From DASWIG01 sp965371445 (lineage in GTDB: Bacteria; Acidobacteriota; Thermoanaerobaculia; Multivoradales; J023): DNA of 64,000 nucleotides. Both the position numbers and the translations under genes were made by a program. The stretch is from the NCBI GenBank assembly GCA_965371445.1, contig CBDUYN010000004.1, forward strand, positions 1 to 64,000, written 5' to 3'. Within the stretch, counting starts at the first letter, position 1; every line of letters starts with the position of its first letter. Under the pieces are notes generated by a model that did not search any database, was not told the DNA's origin, and was given only the letters and a program-made list of their open reading frames with translations. Below, piece after piece: positions 36,001 to 44,648 of the stretch.

Positions 36001-39000
36001 AGGAGGGCGAAGCGGCGCTCGGCGGTAGCCTCGTCGCCGAGACGGTTCACGAGATACCGCCGGATCTGCGCATCGTCGAACTTGCGTAGTCGGGCGATCC
36101 GGTGCCCCGCCAGCGGACGCAGCCGCTCCCCGATCTGCCGATCCGATTCGAAGTGCTGTGTGCGGCTCGTGACGATGACCTTGGCGTCGCCCTCGGCGGC
36201 TTCCAGGAGCGTTTCGAGGTGGGCGGTGGCGCGGTCGTAGGTCACCCGCAGGGCGAGCTCGTCGAAGCCGTCGAAAAGCAGCGCGATCCGCCGTTCTCTG
36301 AGCATGTAGCGGAAGGCGTTCAGGTCGAGCTTCTCCATCCCCGCGCGTACGAAGTGCTGCGCCACGAGCTCGTTCAGGCGGCGTCCCTTCTCGAGGTCGC
36401 GCATCTCGATCAGCACCGGGACGAGCGGGCCACCCGCCTCGCCCAGACGCCGGGCGATCTCGCGCAGCAGGAAGGTTTTGCCCGTCCCGAAGTCGCCGAG
36501 GACGAGGACGAAGCGTCCCATCGTGTCCTCCAGCCAGCCGGTGACGGTCTCGATCGCCTCGCCCGCGCGGTCCTCGTCGCCGAAGCGGTAGTCGATCTGC
36601 TGCGGGACGTAGAGCGCCGGGTCGTAGATGGGGTCGGTTTCGAGCTTTCGCGTCTGCTGCTCGACGTAGGGGCGGAAGTCGATCAGCCCTTGGTACTCGA
36701 CGAAGCTTCGCAGCCGGACACGCTCCGCGGTGGCGCGGCGCTTCAGCTCTTCCGAGGCTGGTGCACCACCGTAGACCAGGGTCGAGCGAACGCTTGGGTC
36801 CGTCTGCCGGTAGCGGCGGTGGACGGCGAGGAAGGTGTCGAGGGCTTCGGAGTCGATGTCGCCGGTCCAGGCACCGACCGGATAGCTGACAGCGATGTCG
36901 CCGGCGGTCTCCGTCACGGAAAGATGCGGTACCGGGGTGTCTCGTCGGATGGGTTGGATCTCGGCGTCGGCCTTCGTCCGGAGACGGCAGACACGTTCGA
37001 CGCGGGCAAGGAAGTCGTCGCGAGGGAAGGCTTCCTCGTCGGTAAGGCGAGCATCTGCCGGTATAGGAACCCCGCGCTTCATCAGGCTCACGTAAAACTC
37101 GGAAACGCTCAAAAAAGATTCAGTGAACCGACTGGCGGAACTCGGACTGATCAGCAAGAGGTGATCGACCAGAAGAATCAGCGTCTCCTGCCAGCCGCTA
37201 CCTCGGAGATGTCGATCAAGATCGAAGGAACCGTTCAGAACGTCGTCGGCAAGATGTAAAGCCGCAAGATACTCCCCAAAGGTGGGATGTGGGAAGCCGT
37301 AGATCGTCTGCTCTCCGAAACCCACAAGACGTTCGAGGAAAACTACTCCTTGCTCCAAGAGAGAACGACTGGCCGCCGCCGTTTCGTCGTCGTAGTCCCT
37401 TCCCCGGGCGACTCCTTCACGAAATAGACGGTCAAGGTTCTCACGAGTGACAACCCCTCGAACCCTCGCTGCCTGCATTTGATGGGCAATCGGGATCAGA
37501 ACCCTCTGGAGCTCTTCGGCGTCGATCGCAGAGCGTCCGTCGAGCCGTTCTGACCAACTCTCGAGAAATAGGCCCACGGCGTCCTGGTAAAGTTGAGCCC
37601 TGTGGTTTGGTAAGACGAGATCACGCCGATACATCAGCAAAAGCATTGTCATGAGAAGCGGTTGACTTGCCAGTCGAGCCACGTGCGGTTTCTTCATCAG
37701 AACCTTGACGAGCTCTGTCTCCCCGCCGCTTTCGGGAGCGTCGAGAAATGCCGCGCCCATCGCCTGGAGCCAATGCGCAGCGAAGCGCTCCTGATCCACG
37801 GTCCGCAGAGGAGATAGGGTGAAGTGCTCAAAGCCTTGTTCGAGTGGCGACCGATCATAGCCAACGGTACGGCTGGTCACCAGGAAACGATTTTCACCAT
37901 GCCGTTTTACCATCCCCTCTATCCGCCGAACAACCCCGGTACGCAGGTCGAAGGCGGTCGCCGCATCGAGACCGTCGAGGACCACCAGACAGCGACCCTG
38001 GCGGATCTTCCGAGCCAGGAATCCGCCAAATCGCCGATGCGGAAAAAGTTCCCGGTGAATGAAGTCGACCAATGAAAGATCTTTACCGGCGGCCAGGGCT
38101 TTGTCGAGTCGGAGGGCGTAGGCCGAGAGTCGGACGAAGACAGGTACGCGTCCGGCGAGATTTTCGTCGGTTGCCTCGCCAGCAGCGAGAGCCCAGGCGA
38201 AATAGCGGGCCACGGTCGTCTTACCGCTTCCGGCCTCGCCAAGGAGAACGACACGGCTGCGGCCTTCGCTCAACAGCTCATTCACCCTCACAGTCGCCCG
38301 GGATGCCTGCTCGGCTTCCAACTCGGTCAGACATTGCGTGAGCTCTTCGTGGCGCCGGCGCCTGTCGAACGGTTCGTCCGTTGTCGGCTGCTCCTTCACT
38401 CTGGGCGGCTGGCCCTCGAAAGCTTCGAGCGGGAAGAAAACCTCTTTGAGACCCACCGGCAAGACCGGCGCCCCGAGCCGGGTTACCGGAACCGGTAAAA
38501 GGACGTCTCTCAACTCGTCGTTCAGGTAGAACCGGTAGTCACGCTCTACGTCAGCGATTCGGCCCAGCTTGCGTTCGGCCACGTCCTTTTGCGCCTCGAA
38601 CTCGGCGCGCAGAGCCGGCTCGAGATTGGGACGATCCAGCATCTCTTCGAAGCCTCGAATCTGCCGCCGGAGGCTTTCAGCCTCCTCCAGGGACAACCGG
38701 CCGAGCGCCGAGCGCTCGATCCGGCATCCCGGCCTGAGCTCAAACCTCGCCAAAGTTGTCTTCCAGTCGGCGAAGTCGCCCGCTCGTTCCAGCACGTCGA
38801 CGAGATCGGACGTCGTCAGCCAAAGCACGACGGAGAACTTGAAGTTTCGGATGTCCTCCCGATGAGCGTTGAGAAAGTGGAGGGCGGCGAAATAGCCTTC
38901 CTCGGCGTCGCTACGTTCTTTCAAATCCTCGAGGCCGTAGCCAAAGATGCAGACCGGCTCATCGCCGGAGAGAGAGCGGCCATAGCGCGGCAGACTGCGG

Positions 39001-39203
39001 GTGGGTGGCTCGGCGAAATCGAAGGGGTAGACCGAGTAGAGGCCGCTCAGACGTTCCGCAAGCTCCGCCATGGCCTCGCGGCGCACGACGTCGTCGTCCG
39101 CAACGGCAAGGACGACATGAGACCGGCCGTTGTCGCCCATCACCGTCGTAAGCTTGCGCAGCGGTGCGGCCAGGGGTTGACCTTCGACGAAGAACGAATT
39201 CAT
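33021..39203 (-). CDS. Giant NLR-like protein: two NACHT domains, pentapeptide and 14 WD40 repeats
   Basis: 2060 residues. Region 1-300 resembles the N-terminal domain of other bacterial NTPase sensors (SVVLWLTTSDLV, later FADWKTTLARFEL). NACHT 1: Walker A GEAGSGKTT (322-330), Walker B LVVLDGLDA (406-414), LVTSR. Region about 770-870 looks like a worn Mrr-type nuclease fold (STLVYGGAPASEEL, FVEYQGLIDFRPYVEQQ). NACHT 2: Walker A GDFGTGKTF (903-911), Walker B LLFDGFDEL (975-983), VTSR. Pentapeptide repeats 1293-1387, then 14 WD40 repeats (1414-1998), enough for two seven-bladed propellers. No signal peptide. It should be an ATP-driven switch that senses a ligand through the propellers; the effector is not obvious. 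Confidence 0.93.
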   Translation of the reverse strand: MNSFFVEGQPLAAPLRKLTTVMGDNGRSHVVLAVADDDVVRREAMAELAERLSGLYSVYPFDFAEPPTRSLPRYGRSLSGDEPVCIFGYGLEDLKERSDAEEGYFAALHFLNAHREDIRNFKFSVVLWLTTSDLVDVLERAGDFADWKTTLARFELRPGCRIERSALGRLSLEEAESLRRQIRGFEEMLDRPNLEPALRAEFEAQKDVAERKLGRIADVERDYRFYLNDELRDVLLPVPVTRLGAPVLPVGLKEVFFPLEAFEGQPPRVKEQPTTDEPFDRRRRHEELTQCLTELEAEQASRATVRVNELLSEGRSRVVLLGEAGSGKTTVARYFAWALAAGEATDENLAGRVPVFVRLSAYALRLDKALAAGKDLSLVDFIHRELFPHRRFGGFLARKIRQGRCLVVLDGLDAATAFDLRTGVVRRIEGMVKRHGENRFLVTSRTVGYDRSPLEQGFEHFTLSPLRTVDQERFAAHWLQAMGAAFLDAPESGGETELVKVLMKKPHVARLASQPLLMTMLLLMYRRDLVLPNHRAQLYQDAVGLFLESWSERLDGRSAIDAEELQRVLIPIAHQMQAARVRGVVTRENLDRLFREGVARGRDYDDETAAASRSLLEQGVVFLERLVGFGEQTIYGFPHPTFGEYLAALHLADDVLNGSFDLDRHLRGSGWQETLILLVDHLLLISPSSASRFTESFLSVSEFYVSLMKRGVPIPADARLTDEEAFPRDDFLARVERVCRLRTKADAEIQPIRRDTPVPHLSVTETAGDIAVSYPVGAWTGDIDSEALDTFLAVHRRYRQTDPSVRSTLVYGGAPASEELKRRATAERVRLRSFVEYQGLIDFRPYVEQQTRKLETDPIYDPALYVPQQIDYRFGDEDRAGEAIETVTGWLEDTMGRFVLVLGDFGTGKTFLLREIARRLGEAGGPLVPVLIEMRDLEKGRRLNELVAQHFVRAGMEKLDLNAFRYMLRERRIALLFDGFDELALRVTYDRATAHLETLLEAAEGDAKVIVTSRTQHFESDRQIGERLRPLAGHRIARLRKFDDAQIRRYLVNRLGDEATAERRFALLDEVKDLMGLSQNPRMLGFIAELGEEKICAARKMRGEITAAELYRMILEQWLEHEVERLQPDGAAPGLTLEERIDAVVQVAICLWRKTERSVGVAELTHEVAHALDGLGERQLSEGVAAHQVGSGTLLVRDAEGAFSFIHQSVLEWLVARQASEDLKTEGSSDVLAVREMSPLMTDFFCDLAGRDFAVEWAARALEEDDETARKNALLVRKRLDVTARLALPGEDLRGRDFSGLVLDEADLHSVDLRSGTLVGTSLIRARLDAANLARADLTRANLRDADLRKADLSETRLLGADLRGANLRGGLLRRAKLVGAKLDAGSLDETERVGVALPYPSAVLSWLFLASSECNAVAWGSDRTLLASGHDDGSVRLWEVASGREICRFLGHQSYVRSVAFSPDGSFLASGSVDKTVRLWDVDSGKELKNLAGHQNSVWSVVFSPDGSLLASGSVDKTVRLWDVISGRESKRLTGHQNEVRSVVFSPDGSLLASGSGDNTVRLWDVISGQESKRLTGHQSEVRSVVFSPDGSLLASGSRDKTIRLWDVDSGQDSKALTGHRNSVWSVVFSPDGSLLASSSEDKTVRLWDVASGQESKKLTGHQNDVRNVAFSSDGSLLASGSIDKSLRLWSVDSGQKLKKLTGHQNSVWSVAFSPDSSLLALSSDDKTVRLWDVALGQELKALTGHQKSVRSVAFSPDSSLLASGSEDKTVRLWDVFSGQESKNLTGHQKSIWKVVFSPDGTLLASASRDGTVRLWDVVSGQESKKLTGHQSDVWSVAFSLDGSLLASGSVDKTVRLWDAGSGQESNKLSGHQSDVWSVTFSPDGSLLASGSDDRTVRLWNVGSGQESKKLTGHQSYVRSVAFSPDGSLLASGSDDKSVRLWNVDSGRESRKLTGHQSYVRSVAFSPDGSLLASASWDGTVRIWDAETGDCFAVFAGLPEGWVAYIPDDQTRPGRYKLGGETAGLFWHSIGLCRFEPGELDPYLEEPLRVPEGEPLVRR
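33210..34964 (-). repeat. Array of 14 WD40 repeats, 126-bp period, highly similar DNA
   Basis: Thirteen contiguous 126 bp units (42 residues) and one diverged first unit encode FSPDGSLLASGS-DKTVRLWDV-SGQESK-LTGHQ. The units are strongly alike at the DNA level. Differences cluster at the first four residues (NSVW, NEVR, SYVR, KSIW, SDVW), the residue after SGS, and the residues after WDV. GC content is visibly lower than in flanking genes. Confidence 0.95.
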
Positions 39204-39213
39204 CGTGCGAGCT

Positions 39214-40525
39214 CTATTCCGAAGACTCGATTTTTTCCCAGATCAGCGGGTGAGCGTCGTACCAGGTCTCCTTGTTGCGGTACGCGACGATGAGGAGGCT
39301 CTGCAACAGGTCACGGAACTCTTCTTCATCCGAGGGTAGCTTGTGTTCCCGGACCCGACGAAGCTCCTCGATCCGTCGTAGCGTCAACGGAATCTCCAGG
39401 CGGGTGGCCCGATCCTCCGCCGCCTGACGTGCCGCGGCAAGGTTCACTCGATCCCGCCCTTCCAGTTGGGCCTGGATGCAGGCGTCCTGCACGAGCTCGA
39501 TGAACCAACGCATGACGCCACCGCTTTTTTGAATCAGGAAATCGAGCACCCGTGGAGTGAAGAGGTCGCCCGGCTCCAAGCCGACGCTCGTGAGGCGTCG
39601 CTCTGCCACCTCCTGGAGTGTTTCGTAGCCCTTTCTGTATTTCCTGCCGTTTCGCCGCTCGTAGAGCTTTACGTTGGGGAGGAGAAAAGATTTGCACTCT
39701 TCTTCAGCTTGGATGAATTCGAGCGACGTGTAGATGGACATCGGCACGGTGTAGATCAGTCGGCACATCGGACCGTGAAGGACTCGACTCTCAAGAAAGA
39801 TGAGCCTCGCCTGTTCGGTTTTTGGCAACTTGTCCAGGCCGTCGGCGACGACCAGCAGGGGTTTGTCGGCCTTCGTCTGGACGTCGCCGACGATCAGGTT
39901 GACGCTGTTGACGATTTCCTGGATCCGGTCCTTGGTCTCGCGTTTCCGAACCACCTCCTCGCTGACTCCGGAGCTCAGCTTGAAGGGTTTCAGGACGGCA
40001 TTCGTCAGCGTTTCGCCCACGTTGCCGCCGAGGGCGGTACCACCCAGACAGATCAGCTGCAAGGCGAGCTCGACGACGTCTACGGACTGGCTGCGCGGCG
40101 TCTCCTTGCGGACGGTGCTCAGTGTCTCGACGGAGCGGGCCAGTTCGGTGAGGTACTTGGGGTCGGGCTTGCGCCCTTCGTCCTGGCCGACCTTGAAGAC
40201 AGTGGCCCCCAGGAGGTAGAGAAGGTCCACCTGGTTGGCGGTGCTGTGGTCGAGATTGTTGAGGATGTCGAAGTAGACGACGAAGTAGTCGTGCCGCTTC
40301 GAGAAGCCGTAGCAGCAGGGAGCTTTTGCCGCTCCCTCGGTGGCCGGCGAAGAAGGCGATGGGCGGCCGGCTCGGACGCGGTCCCGACCGGAAGTAGAGC
40401 CGCATGCGTTCGAAGGGGCTGTGCTCCCGCTCGCAATAGAGCTGATGGGATCGTTCCCCGGCAAGGATCTCGCCGGGGTCGAAGACGTTGAGGATCTGGT
40501 TCCAGGTGGCGTCAGGTCGCGGCAT
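39214..40525 (-). CDS. P-loop NTPase, partner of the NLR-like gene, frameshifted
   Basis: The first 75 codons from ATG 40525 (MPRPDATWNQILNVFDPGE) carry Walker A AGHRGSGKS. Then the coding signal moves to another frame, which starts near HDYFVVYFDILNNLDH and runs to 39214 with Walker B LLVVADGLDKL and helical C-terminal segments. Joining the two requires skipping one base between about 40285 and 40330, giving about 436 residues. As written, neither frame has both Walker motifs. The combined protein resembles AAA/STAND-type ATPases. Its stop is 10 bp before the NLR-like ATG, so the two are one operon. The lesion could be real or an assembly indel; no clear slippery site is present. Confidence 0.75.
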
Positions 40526-40653
40526 GGCAGCAGGGCTCCGGTCGTCGGCGGAAATCGTGACTGGCCAGAGAGCGAGGTCAGTCCTCTTGGACCACTATCA
40601 TACGCCAACTGTGACGCCGGCGCACATTTGAGAGCCGTACCGTGAAGGGACGC
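40526..40653 (-). promoter_or_regulatory. Intergenic region upstream of the NTPase-NLR operon
   Basis: 128 bp between the phosphatase stop and the NTPase start. A -10-like TATGAT (minus strand, 40597-40602) is visible without a good -35. It may start the two-gene transcript. Confidence 0.3.
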
Positions 40654-42756
40654 TCAAGAACGCATCCGGAGCACCACAAAAGTCGTGTCGTCCTGCGCCG
40701 GCTCCCCGCCGGCCCAGGCCTCGCCGTCGGCGACCAGCTGCTCGATGACGGCTTGCGGCGTGGGACCCTGCGCGGCACGGGAGAACGACTCCAGGGCCTT
40801 GTCGTAGCCGAGCATCTCTTCGTCGCGGTTGAGCCGTTCCGGGAAGCCATCGCTCATCAGCAGCAGGGTGTCGCCCGGTTCCAGCACGACCTCCCGCTCG
40901 CGGTAGGGGAAGCCGACGAGGCTCCCCAGGGGGGCGCCTTCGAGCGTCAGGGTCTCGACGCTTTCCGAGGCCGCGCGGTAGAGCAAGGCGGGGGGCATGC
41001 CGGCGGCGGCGAGGCGCAGGCGGCCGTCGCGGTAGCGTGCCAGGGTGAGCGCCATCGAGAGCTGGCGCAGGTTCATACGCTTGAACGTCCGGGTGAAACG
41101 GCTGAGCGTCGCCGGCAGGTGGTCGCTGCCGCCGTCTTCGCTGAGCGCCGTGAAGAGGCTCTTGGTGGCGGTGACCATGGTCCCGGCTCTCATGCCGTGG
41201 CCGGTGGCGTCGCCGATGGCGACGGTCAAGGTGCCGTCGTCGGCGACGTCGAAGTCGTAGTAGTCGCCGCCCACCTCGGTGGCGGTGCGCATGTCGGCGG
41301 CGATCTCCAGCTGCGGCAGCTCCGGAAGGCGCGTGGGGAGCAGCGAGAGCTGGAGCTGACGGGCTTCCTCAAGCTCTTCGACCTTGCGCGCGTAGGCCGC
41401 CTCGAGGCGTGCCCGGTCGACCTCCTCCTCATGGGCGCGGCGCTCCTGCTCGAGCTGCTGCTCCGAGAGCTTCTCGACGAAGCGCAGTTGCTCCAGGAGC
41501 TCGTGGTTGGTCTCCGCGAAGCGCCGCGAGAGGTGGATCGACATGGTCAGCACGAGGCACAGCATCGAGCCGAAGGGGATGACGAACATCGTCAAGATCG
41601 TCGAGGGCAGGACGTCGAGCGCGGCCAAGAGCCCGATCGCCATGCCGCAGGCCAACGTCAGGATGCCGGCCCCCACGAGGCGGGCGCCGGATTTTTTTCG
41701 GTAGAGCGCCACGGCCACCGTCCGGGCCATCTCGACGCTGGTCACAAGCACCAGGATCAGGATCCACGGAGCCGCCGTTCGCGCCGCGAGCCAGCCGGCG
41801 ACGGCGAGACCGGCGACGGCGGCCGCGGCCACGTAGAACGCCCGCGGCAAGCGGTCGTGAAAGACGCTGTAGACGAAACGCAGGGCAAAGAGCGCGAGCA
41901 GCAGCCAACCGACGTTCATGCCCCGTTCGTAGTGGAGGAAAAACCTCGGGTCCGTGGTCGAGAAGCTGTCGAGGAAGAGGAAGACGACCCCCGCCGCCGT
42001 GCCCATGAGCAACGCGCAGTAGAGGTTCTCCGAGGCCTTGGGATAGAAGGCGAAGAAAAGCAGGTGGATGAGGGCAAACGAGGCGTAGACGGCGGTGAAA
42101 AAAGCCTTGGCCAGGCTGTGGTCCCGCTGGTGGGCGCTGAGCTCGGCGACACGGTCGTTGGCGTCGGCGATCCAGACCTTGAAGCCGCCGAGGCGGCCGA
42201 GGGCGTCAAAGGCCGCGGCGTCGTGGTTGGCGAAGCGGATCGCCAGGACGTGCTCCTCGCGCTCGTCAAAAGCGAAGAGATGGGGCCGTCGTTGCAGGTA
42301 GGGCCGGGTCTCGGCCGGCGTCGCGGCGACCGTCCCGAGGTCCAGGATTTCCTCGCCGTCGAGGTAGACCTCGGCGCCTCCGTACTGGGTCAGGCCGAGG
42401 GCGAGGGCCTCGCCCTCGAGGTCCGGATCGACCCGGAAGTGGAGCCGAAACCAGCCGACACCGTCCCAGTCGGGCGGCATCTCACCTTGGGCAAGTCGCG
42501 TGTCGGCGTCGGCCCAAGAGCTGTCGTCGAAGCCGTGTGCGGCAAAAGCCGCCTCGTCGCCGGGATGGTACCTCCAGAGCGTCGGTAGATAGATGCGATG
42601 CTTTTCCCCGAGGTACTTGCCGCTCAGCTCATAGAGCTCCCGGCTCGGTGCCGCCGCCCCGGCCGCCCCGGCCGCGAGCAACGCGAGAGCGATACCGGCC
42701 ACCCAGCGCCGGAGCCTCGTCGTCGCCGGGGAGCTTCTTTGTACCTGGTCGATCAT
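40654..42756 (-). CDS. 7TM sensor PP2C (SpoIIE-type) phosphatase
   Basis: A 700-residue membrane phosphatase. Signal peptide, then a periplasmic beta-sandwich sensor (about 50-185, VGWFRLHFRVDPDLEGEAL), seven membrane helices (about 210-400, 7TMR-DISM layout), a coiled coil (about 405-450) and a SpoIIE-type PP2C domain (about 470-700). The metal residues are seen in GGDYYDF, IGDATGHGMRAG, MSDGF and the final DDTTF, so the enzyme looks active. Such proteins reverse Ser/Thr phosphorylation, often of anti-sigma antagonists, in response to an outside signal. It is divergent from the repeat protein at 42888 and lies upstream of the NTPase-NLR operon on the same strand. Confidence 0.92.
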   Translation of the reverse strand: MIDQVQRSSPATTRLRRWVAGIALALLAAGAAGAAAPSRELYELSGKYLGEKHRIYLPTLWRYHPGDEAAFAAHGFDDSSWADADTRLAQGEMPPDWDGVGWFRLHFRVDPDLEGEALALGLTQYGGAEVYLDGEEILDLGTVAATPAETRPYLQRRPHLFAFDEREEHVLAIRFANHDAAAFDALGRLGGFKVWIADANDRVAELSAHQRDHSLAKAFFTAVYASFALIHLLFFAFYPKASENLYCALLMGTAAGVVFLFLDSFSTTDPRFFLHYERGMNVGWLLLALFALRFVYSVFHDRLPRAFYVAAAAVAGLAVAGWLAARTAAPWILILVLVTSVEMARTVAVALYRKKSGARLVGAGILTLACGMAIGLLAALDVLPSTILTMFVIPFGSMLCLVLTMSIHLSRRFAETNHELLEQLRFVEKLSEQQLEQERRAHEEEVDRARLEAAYARKVEELEEARQLQLSLLPTRLPELPQLEIAADMRTATEVGGDYYDFDVADDGTLTVAIGDATGHGMRAGTMVTATKSLFTALSEDGGSDHLPATLSRFTRTFKRMNLRQLSMALTLARYRDGRLRLAAAGMPPALLYRAASESVETLTLEGAPLGSLVGFPYREREVVLEPGDTLLLMSDGFPERLNRDEEMLGYDKALESFSRAAQGPTPQAVIEQLVADGEAWAGGEPAQDDTTFVVLRMRS

Positions 42757-42822
42757 GGGAGGGACGGCTGAAGGCCTCGTCGTTGCGGGCCTTCCCGGTT
42801 ACAATCGTCGAAGTATACGTCC

Positions 42823-42834
42823 GGAGGACCCTCC
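42823..42834. promoter_or_regulatory. Small palindrome in divergent promoter region
   Basis: GGAGG-AC-CCTCC, a near-perfect palindrome midway between the phosphatase gene (minus) and the repeat protein gene (plus). Possibly an operator; no protein can be assigned. Confidence 0.25.
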
Positions 42835-42887
42835 AGGTTCCCGAAAAAAGCAAAACCGATCGCGCGTACGCACGTATCCTTGAGGCG

Positions 42888-44648
42888 ATGAGGACCGCAC
42901 ACCGAGCTCACCCCGCCGCTGTTGCCTTCGGCGCCTTGCTGGCCGCCGCGGCCCTGGCGAGCGACCCCTTCTCTCCCAGGGTCCTCGTCGAGATCGACCA
43001 CATGGATACCGGCGAGCTCGAATTTGCCGGCTTTCGCCTCGACCGCCCCCAGGTGGTGCGCATCACGGCGGTCGACCTCGAAGCCCATTGGCACTCCGGC
43101 GCCCTGACGGAAGCCTGGATCCTCAATGGCTCTTCGCGGCGCGTGGTCTGGCGCATGGGAGAGCGCGAGCCGCGGGAAAAGGAAGGCGCCTTCCGCTTCT
43201 ACGACGAGGTCCTCGACCTGCCGGCCGGCACCTACGAGGTCTACTACGCCACGTATCCCGACAAATGGGAGATCAGCGACGACGAGGGCTGGTGGGAGGG
43301 GACCCGCCGGATCCTGCGGCGCTTCACCGAGTCCAAGCTCCTACGCCGCGAAGAGTACGACGACGCCGTCGACGAGCTGAAGCTCGTCGTGCGTAGCCAC
43401 GGCCAGGAGCTTGACGACGACGACGTGGAGGAGGTCCACTCGCGGCTGCGCCGCGACGCCGTGGTGGCTCTTTTCGCCTCGGAGGAGGACGAGATCGAGG
43501 AGATCGGCTTCGTCCTGGAGCGCGAGATGGAGCTCGAGGTCTACGCCGTCGGCGAGCTCGACCGGAAACGCTCCTACGACTACGGCTGGATCCTCGACAC
43601 CCGGACGCGCGAAAAGGTCTGGAAGATGACCTACGAGCGTTCCCAACCGGCCGGGGGCGCGGAGAAAAACCGCCTCGTCCGCGACCGGATCCGCCTGCCG
43701 GCGGGCGAGTACGCCGCTTTTTTCGTCACCGACGGTTCCCACGACCCCGAGGACTGGAACGTCCTGCCGCCGCTCGATCCGGCGTTCTGGGGCCTCACCG
43801 TCTGGGCCCGCACCGAGAAGGGCTCGCGCGGCGCGACGTCGTACCGGAGGAGCGTCGGCTACCGGGACCTGCCGGAGGAGCGGGCGCTCGTCGAGCTGAC
43901 CGGAATCGGCAACCACGAGCACCGCTCGACGCTCCTCACCCTCAAGAAGCCGTCGAAAATCCGCGTCTACGCGCTGGGCGAGGGGCTGCCGAGCGGCATG
44001 GTCGACTTCGGCTGGATCATCGACGTGACACGGCACAAAAAGGTCTGGAAGATGACCTACTCCAACACGGAGCACGCCGGCGGCAGCGCGCGCAACCGCC
44101 TGGCCGACGAGGTCTTGGAGCTTAAGCCCGGCACCTACGTCGTCGGTTTCAAGTCCGACAGCGCCCACGCCTGCCGCTCCTGGCACTGGAAAGAGCCTTC
44201 CCGGCCCGAGCGTTGGGGGATCAGCCTCTTTGCCGTCGGCGAGGGCTTCGACCCCGAGACGGTACGAGTCGGCCTGGGGGACGCCGCGCCGCTCGCCGAG
44301 CTCACCCGGGTCGGCAACGACCGCCACGAGACCGCCCCCTTCCGCCTTGCCAAGAAGACCCTCGTCGCCGTGCGTGCCGTCGGCGAGGGGATGGGAGGCG
44401 AGATGTACGACTACGGCTGGATCGAGGACCAGCGCACCGGCAAGGTAGTCTGGAAGATGACCTTCGAGCGCACCGAGCATGCCGGCGGCCATCACAAGAA
44501 CCGCATCCACCAGGGCCTCGTCCCCCTCGAGGCCGGCAGCTACGTCCTGCATTTCGTCACTGACGACTCGCACGCCTACGGTGACTGGAACTCCCGGGAG
44601 CCGGGCATCCCCGAGGCCTGGGGCATCACCCTAAGCTCCGTCAAGTGA
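42888..44648 (+). CDS. Secreted protein with four tandem copies of an unnamed domain
   Basis: A 586-residue exported protein (signal peptide AAVAFGALLAAAALA). It consists of four copies of a beta-rich unit of about 120 residues. The last three share the core Y(D)(Y/F)GWI-D--T---VWKMTY--(T/S)EHAGG---NR followed by PGTYVV-F-(S/T)D-SH; the first copy is diverged. A linker of about 55 charged residues separates copies one and two. I recognise no catalytic motif. The conserved Trp, His and Asp suggest ligand binding. ATG 42888 is preceded by TGAGG. Function unknown; probably periplasmic or surface-bound. Confidence 0.8.
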   Translation: MRTAHRAHPAAVAFGALLAAAALASDPFSPRVLVEIDHMDTGELEFAGFRLDRPQVVRITAVDLEAHWHSGALTEAWILNGSSRRVVWRMGEREPREKEGAFRFYDEVLDLPAGTYEVYYATYPDKWEISDDEGWWEGTRRILRRFTESKLLRREEYDDAVDELKLVVRSHGQELDDDDVEEVHSRLRRDAVVALFASEEDEIEEIGFVLEREMELEVYAVGELDRKRSYDYGWILDTRTREKVWKMTYERSQPAGGAEKNRLVRDRIRLPAGEYAAFFVTDGSHDPEDWNVLPPLDPAFWGLTVWARTEKGSRGATSYRRSVGYRDLPEERALVELTGIGNHEHRSTLLTLKKPSKIRVYALGEGLPSGMVDFGWIIDVTRHKKVWKMTYSNTEHAGGSARNRLADEVLELKPGTYVVGFKSDSAHACRSWHWKEPSRPERWGISLFAVGEGFDPETVRVGLGDAAPLAELTRVGNDRHETAPFRLAKKTLVAVRAVGEGMGGEMYDYGWIEDQRTGKVVWKMTFERTEHAGGHHKNRIHQGLVPLEAGSYVLHFVTDDSHAYGDWNSREPGIPEAWGITLSSVK

